Source: UBA6522 sp036231525
Lineage (GTDB): Bacteria; Pseudomonadota; Gammaproteobacteria; Steroidobacterales; Rariloculaceae
Reading direction: 5' to 3'
Length of the DNA: 10,183 nt
NCBI GenBank assembly: GCA_036231525.1
Contig: JAZAGZ010000115.1
Location: 1-10,183 of the forward strand
The position numbers and the translations under genes are program-made. Below the pieces are notes generated by a model. That model saw nothing but the letters and a program-made list of their open reading frames with translations. It ran no database searches and was not told the DNA's origin. This document shows positions 7,383-10,183 of this stretch, one piece after another (the first letter of the stretch is position 1; the number at the start of each line of letters is the position of its first letter).

Positions 7383-7793
7383 GTGTTTGTCCGAGGTGTC
7401 TTTTACTGCTTGGTCCTGGCATCAATCCCGGCCTTGATTCCCATCCCGGGCTATGGTCATCATTCTTTTGCGGCAGAGTTCATCCGAGAGCCAGTGACTA
7501 TTGAAGGGGTTGTCACCGAGGTCTGGTTTAGGAATCCCCACATTCGGTATTACGTCGAGGTTAGCAATGAGGAGGGAGGCACTGAGATCTGGGATACTCG
7601 CGGGGGAAGTGCCACAAATTACCAGCGCCGCGGCAGTTGGCTCCGGGACAGCATTAAAGTCGGTGACAAGGTTTTAATAACGGGCAACCGGGGTCGAGAC
7701 GGCAGAAAGTTGATCGACATTAGGACGGTGCTATTGGCTGATGGTACGATTTTGCCCTTAGGCGCGTTTTTAGACCTTCGGCATACGGATTAG
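7383..7793 (+). CDS. Exported DUF6152-type protein
   Basis: A small periplasmic protein of 136 residues of the type labelled DUF6152; the function of the family is not established. The signal peptide is residues 1-25 (FVRG start, hydrophobic core to IPIPGYG) and predicted cleavage after Gly25 leaves HHSFAAEF as the mature start. Further landmarks are the GVVTEVWFRNPH segment with His53 (mature His28), GDKVLITGNRGRDGR at 94-108 and LADGTILPLG at 118-127. I chose GTG 7383 because it has a strong GGAGGG site and removes two acidic residues that would precede the signal peptide. The alternative ATG at 7359 adds eight residues (MLDGGLEA) and also has a possible ribosome site. The gene is intact, lies 14 bases from the next gene and probably shares its transcript. 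The N-terminal and NPH histidines suggest metal binding, which is inference. Confidence 0.85.
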   Translation: MFVRGVFYCLVLASIPALIPIPGYGHHSFAAEFIREPVTIEGVVTEVWFRNPHIRYYVEVSNEEGGTEIWDTRGGSATNYQRRGSWLRDSIKVGDKVLITGNRGRDGRKLIDIRTVLLADGTILPLGAFLDLRHTD

Positions 7794-7807
7794 CGGAAGC
7801 ACGAAAA

Positions 7808-8851
7808 ATGGTTAAGCAATTTTGTCTGGTTGCAGCCTGTTCGGGCGTTCTGTCCAGTGCTGTTTGTGCCCAGGAATTAGAAAAAAACGGCTTTGCGGGT
7901 AGTTGGATACTCGAACTCGCCGTACCACCGGCCGATGTTGTGGGTCTTCTGGAGCTGCAGCACTTAGGATCAGAATGGGTAGGACACGTTGAGGGTGGTC
8001 CTATAGTCGTCAATATCGAGGGCGACCGAATCGAGCTCATTGTCGATAGTCGTGATATTGCTGGGTTTATTTTTGAGCGTCGGCTCATTGGTGAACTGGT
8101 TGGTGACGTGATCAACGGTTCTCTGGACATTATTGATCAACCTGAGTCAGATGAGTCTGGTTCGACTTGGCTAGCCCGTCGTGTAGTCGATGGGGGAGGG
8201 CCTACTGGAACGCCTCGTTTCGCAGATTTATCTGGTACCTGGATACCTGCGGCAGGCATGGATTTCCGGAAGTACTCCATGGATTTGACCCCAGAGGCAA
8301 GGGCTTGGCACGAAGGTTATCTGCTGCATTTGGATCAGCCGAATGTGCGCTGTGTCTCGCCTGGGATTGTGGCTATGATTGCTTGGTCGGCCTATCCCTC
8401 CGAGTGGCTGATTAATGAAGGCCGTATTACGATTATTTACGAGGTGGGTAGTGAAGTTCGGCGGATCTATCTAGATGGGCGCGAGCCACCAGAATATTAT
8501 CCGCACTCGCCTATGGGGTTTTCCACTGGGCATTGGGAGGGTGATACGTTCGTGATTGAGACCACTCTGTTGTCTCGGAATGTAAGGGATTTTCTCGGTG
8601 AACCCATATCCGAAAATGCTCGGTTTGTGGAGCGATACAATTTGAATGAAGATGGTACGACCCTAGCCGCTGTGATGACTCTCCATGATCCGGAGAACTA
8701 CTTGAGACCACCGATCCGCCGTCGGCAATGGCGTCGTGACTCTGAGGCCGTTCTTTTTCCTTACGAGTGTGATCCGGATTCGTTCTTTCGTCAGTTATAT
8801 GAAGAGGGGAAGACACAAGAGTACATTGACCGCGCCGATCGTAGGTTATAA
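7808..8851 (+). CDS. Exported two-domain protein of unknown function
   Basis: A 347-residue protein whose function I cannot assign. The signal peptide is residues 1-21 (MVKQF start, cut near VCA/QELE). Residues 27-125 form a small beta-rich domain: GSWILEL, GGPIVVNIEGDRIELIVDSRD, AGFIFERR and SGSTWLARR, suggestive of a lipocalin-like barrel (inference). Residues 140-325 hold a domain also present in the next gene: LSGTW, RCVSPG with Cys182, VRRIYLDGR ending at 225, GHWEGDTFVIET at 241-252, VERY at 274-277, HDPENY at 293-298 and Cys321. Cys182 and Cys321 are the only cysteines in the mature protein. The second domain belongs to a family often seen as 'hypothetical protein' in environmental proteobacteria. 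The ATG has GGAAG eight bases upstream. It is 14 bases from the DUF6152-type gene and 13 from the next, an operon-like packing. Confidence 0.85.
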   Translation: MVKQFCLVAACSGVLSSAVCAQELEKNGFAGSWILELAVPPADVVGLLELQHLGSEWVGHVEGGPIVVNIEGDRIELIVDSRDIAGFIFERRLIGELVGDVINGSLDIIDQPESDESGSTWLARRVVDGGGPTGTPRFADLSGTWIPAAGMDFRKYSMDLTPEARAWHEGYLLHLDQPNVRCVSPGIVAMIAWSAYPSEWLINEGRITIIYEVGSEVRRIYLDGREPPEYYPHSPMGFSTGHWEGDTFVIETTLLSRNVRDFLGEPISENARFVERYNLNEDGTTLAAVMTLHDPENYLRPPIRRRQWRRDSEAVLFPYECDPDSFFRQLYEEGKTQEYIDRADRRL

Positions 8852-8855
8852 GGAG
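8850..8855 (+). promoter_or_regulatory. Ribosome binding site that fixes the start at 8865
   Basis: AAGGAG overlaps the stop codon of the preceding gene and stands nine bases before ATG 8865. It shows that the upstream in-frame GTG at 8736, inside the preceding gene, is not the start. Confidence 0.75.
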
Positions 8856-8864
8856 AAAAGTGAG

Positions 8865-10109
8865 ATGAAAGCGCTTAGCAATAAATTCACTAATGTAACA
8901 GTCGGTTTGGCTGCGCTTGTGTGTGCATCCCCGGCAGTACTTGCACACCATTCGGCTGTTGCTTTCGATCCTGACTCATCGGTTGAGGTTCGAGGGAAAG
9001 TTACGCAGTTCATCTGGCGCAGTCCGCACCTCAGTATAAATATGGACGTTACAAATGATGACGGTACTATCGTTCTGTGGAAAATCGAGGGACAAAGTAT
9101 TGCAACAATGGTCGCAGCAGGGTTCGATAGAACTGTTATGGCTGAAGGTGATGTAATTACAGCTAGAGTTCATCCCATGCGAAACGGCGAACCTGGTGGG
9201 TTGCTGCAGGGACTCATTTCCGCGGATGGAGTGGCTTATTCAATGGATGGGCCGGAGACCCCAGAGCAACAACGGCAGGTGATTCCTTCCTTGACAGCCC
9301 ATATTCCACCGCCAGCGGGAGAAACATGGCAGGAACGGGAGAAAAAAACCCGCCCTAGGGAACTACCCATCATTTCTGAAGGCCTCGGAGCTGGGGATTC
9401 TGCCAGCACCGGCTTGGCGGCTGGCACGTTGGACCCAAGTAATTTAAATAAGGAACGACCGGATGCATTTTTTGACCTGACGGGTGTTTGGCAGTATCGC
9501 GGGGAAGATCAGTGGAGAGCAAATTATGGTTCCTATGAATTTAAACCGGGGCCTATATTTACAGCCAAAGGTCAGGCTTTTTATGATGCGTATCAGGAGG
9601 CTGCAGCGAAAGGGGAGCGGTTTGTAGAGCCTACGGCATTTTGTTACCCGGCTGGTATGCCAAGAATGATGACGCGTTATGGTTCTCTAATGATGCTTCA
9701 GTATCCGACTGCCATTTTTATGGTTTCTAGACTGAGCAATGAGTATCGAGTCATCTATTTAGACGGGCGTTCTCGTGTGCCCGATAATTATCTTGATCGC
9801 AATTGGGGGGGAGAGTCTGTAGGACATTGGGAGGGTGACACATTGATTGTAGAAACCGAAGGATTCACAGACGAAAATCACTTGATGCAGGCAGGTGTGG
9901 TCACGGGTAGTCAACTGAGAATTGTCGAACGCATACAAATGCTCAATGATGGAAACACCCTGATGACCGAATACACGTTCGTCGACCCAGAGCACTGGGT
10001 GGGGGAATGGAAGCACACAAAGTTCAGAGATCGGGTCTTGAAATCTGATGTGAAAGAAGCCAATTGCCTATACCAAGATAATTTGGCTTTGCCTGGATTG
10101 GGAAATTAG
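8865..10109 (+). CDS. Exported fusion protein: DUF6152-type domain plus uncharacterised C-terminal domain
   Basis: A 414-residue exported protein joining the two kinds of domain found singly just upstream. The signal peptide is residues 1-27 (cut after AVLA), so the mature protein begins HHSAVAFD. The DUF6152-type part spans about 28-128, with RGKVTQFIWRSPH (His55, mature His28), GDVITARVHP and LISADG. A Pro- and charge-rich linker covers about 129-200. The C-terminal domain is about 203-402: LTGVW, CYPAG with Cys260, YRVIYLDGR ending at 302, GHWEGDTLIVET at 320-331, VERI at 354-357, VDPEHW at 373-378 and Cys401. It shares this motif order with the preceding gene. No catalytic signature that I recognise is present, so function is unassigned; a periplasmic binding or enzymatic role is possible. 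The start is ATG 8865; the in-frame extension to 8736 would bury the signal peptide and lies inside the previous gene. Confidence 0.87.
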   Translation: MKALSNKFTNVTVGLAALVCASPAVLAHHSAVAFDPDSSVEVRGKVTQFIWRSPHLSINMDVTNDDGTIVLWKIEGQSIATMVAAGFDRTVMAEGDVITARVHPMRNGEPGGLLQGLISADGVAYSMDGPETPEQQRQVIPSLTAHIPPPAGETWQEREKKTRPRELPIISEGLGAGDSASTGLAAGTLDPSNLNKERPDAFFDLTGVWQYRGEDQWRANYGSYEFKPGPIFTAKGQAFYDAYQEAAAKGERFVEPTAFCYPAGMPRMMTRYGSLMMLQYPTAIFMVSRLSNEYRVIYLDGRSRVPDNYLDRNWGGESVGHWEGDTLIVETEGFTDENHLMQAGVVTGSQLRIVERIQMLNDGNTLMTEYTFVDPEHWVGEWKHTKFRDRVLKSDVKEANCLYQDNLALPGLGN

Positions 10110-10131
10110 AAGATTCAAAGCGACTAAACAC

Positions 10132-10183
10132 ATGAATGTAAAAATACAGTCTTTGTTATTTATTGCGGTCTTTTGGGCCAATG
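10132..10183 (+). CDS. Start of a further exported protein (3' truncated by window edge)
   Basis: The ATG at 10132 opens a frame running off the window: 17 codons reading MNVKIQSLLFIAVFWAN, a short basic start followed by a hydrophobic run, as in a signal peptide. It follows the fusion gene by 22 bases, so it probably belongs to the same transcript. No clear Shine-Dalgarno was seen, and no domain can be named from so little. Confidence 0.5.
   Translation, partial: MNVKIQSLLFIAVFWAN

Noticed and set aside
7383..8851. The two genes before the fusion as a frameshifted A-B fusion (pseudogene)
   Set aside because: The second gene has its own ribosome site, signal peptide and a different N-terminal domain, so it is an independent intact gene and not a broken half.
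8736..8864. 43-residue N-terminal extension of the fusion protein
   Set aside because: It lies mostly inside the preceding gene. An AAGGAG site and an immediate signal peptide mark ATG 8865.
1..10183. CRISPR array, tRNA/rRNA, insertion sequence or phage genes
   Set aside because: No regularly spaced repeats, cloverleaf-like or rRNA segments, transposase motifs or terminal inverted repeats with target duplications were seen on reading both strands by eye.

Overview
The window looks like a piece of a Gram-negative, probably gammaproteobacterial, chromosome. The basis is a FeoB C-terminus of proteobacterial type, a TonB-dependent outer-membrane receptor of the large 'EEIVVTAQR' class common in aquatic and soil Proteobacteria, and a tripartite tricarboxylate transporter (TTT/Bug). 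The taxonomic placement is inference, because no rRNA or marker gene is present. All the main ORFs are intact; only the two window edges cut genes. No tRNA, rRNA, insertion sequence, CRISPR array or phage gene was seen.

Layout: (1) 1-581 (+) is the end of feoB, for ferrous iron uptake. (2) 704-1390 (-) is a lone lipoprotein with a lectin-like domain, converging on feoB. A 25-bp imperfect inverted repeat lies in the gap, and a related hairpin lies on the gene's other side. (3) 1521-4473 (-) is a tightly packed tctC-tctB-tctA operon encoding a periplasmic binding protein, a small membrane subunit and a large membrane subunit. (4) 4474-4706 is an AT-rich divergent control region with a perfect TATAAT on each strand. 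(5) 4707-7286 (+) is a TonB-dependent receptor. (6) 7383 to the window end (+) is a close-packed run of secreted-protein genes: a DUF6152-type protein, a two-domain uncharacterised protein, a fusion combining both kinds of domain, and the first 17 codons of another protein with a signal-peptide-like start.

Working together (inference): the receptor could bring a ligand across the outer membrane, the exported DUF6152-type and uncharacterised proteins could bind or alter it in the periplasm, and TctC/TctBA could take a carboxylate across the inner membrane. The substrate cannot be read from sequence.

The least understood part is the 7.38-10.18 kb cluster. The two DUF6152-type domains are predicted to start, after signal peptide removal, with His-His and to carry a further His at mature position 28 in both. 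The uncharacterised C-terminal domain occurs twice, with the same ordered motifs and a similarly spaced cysteine pair.
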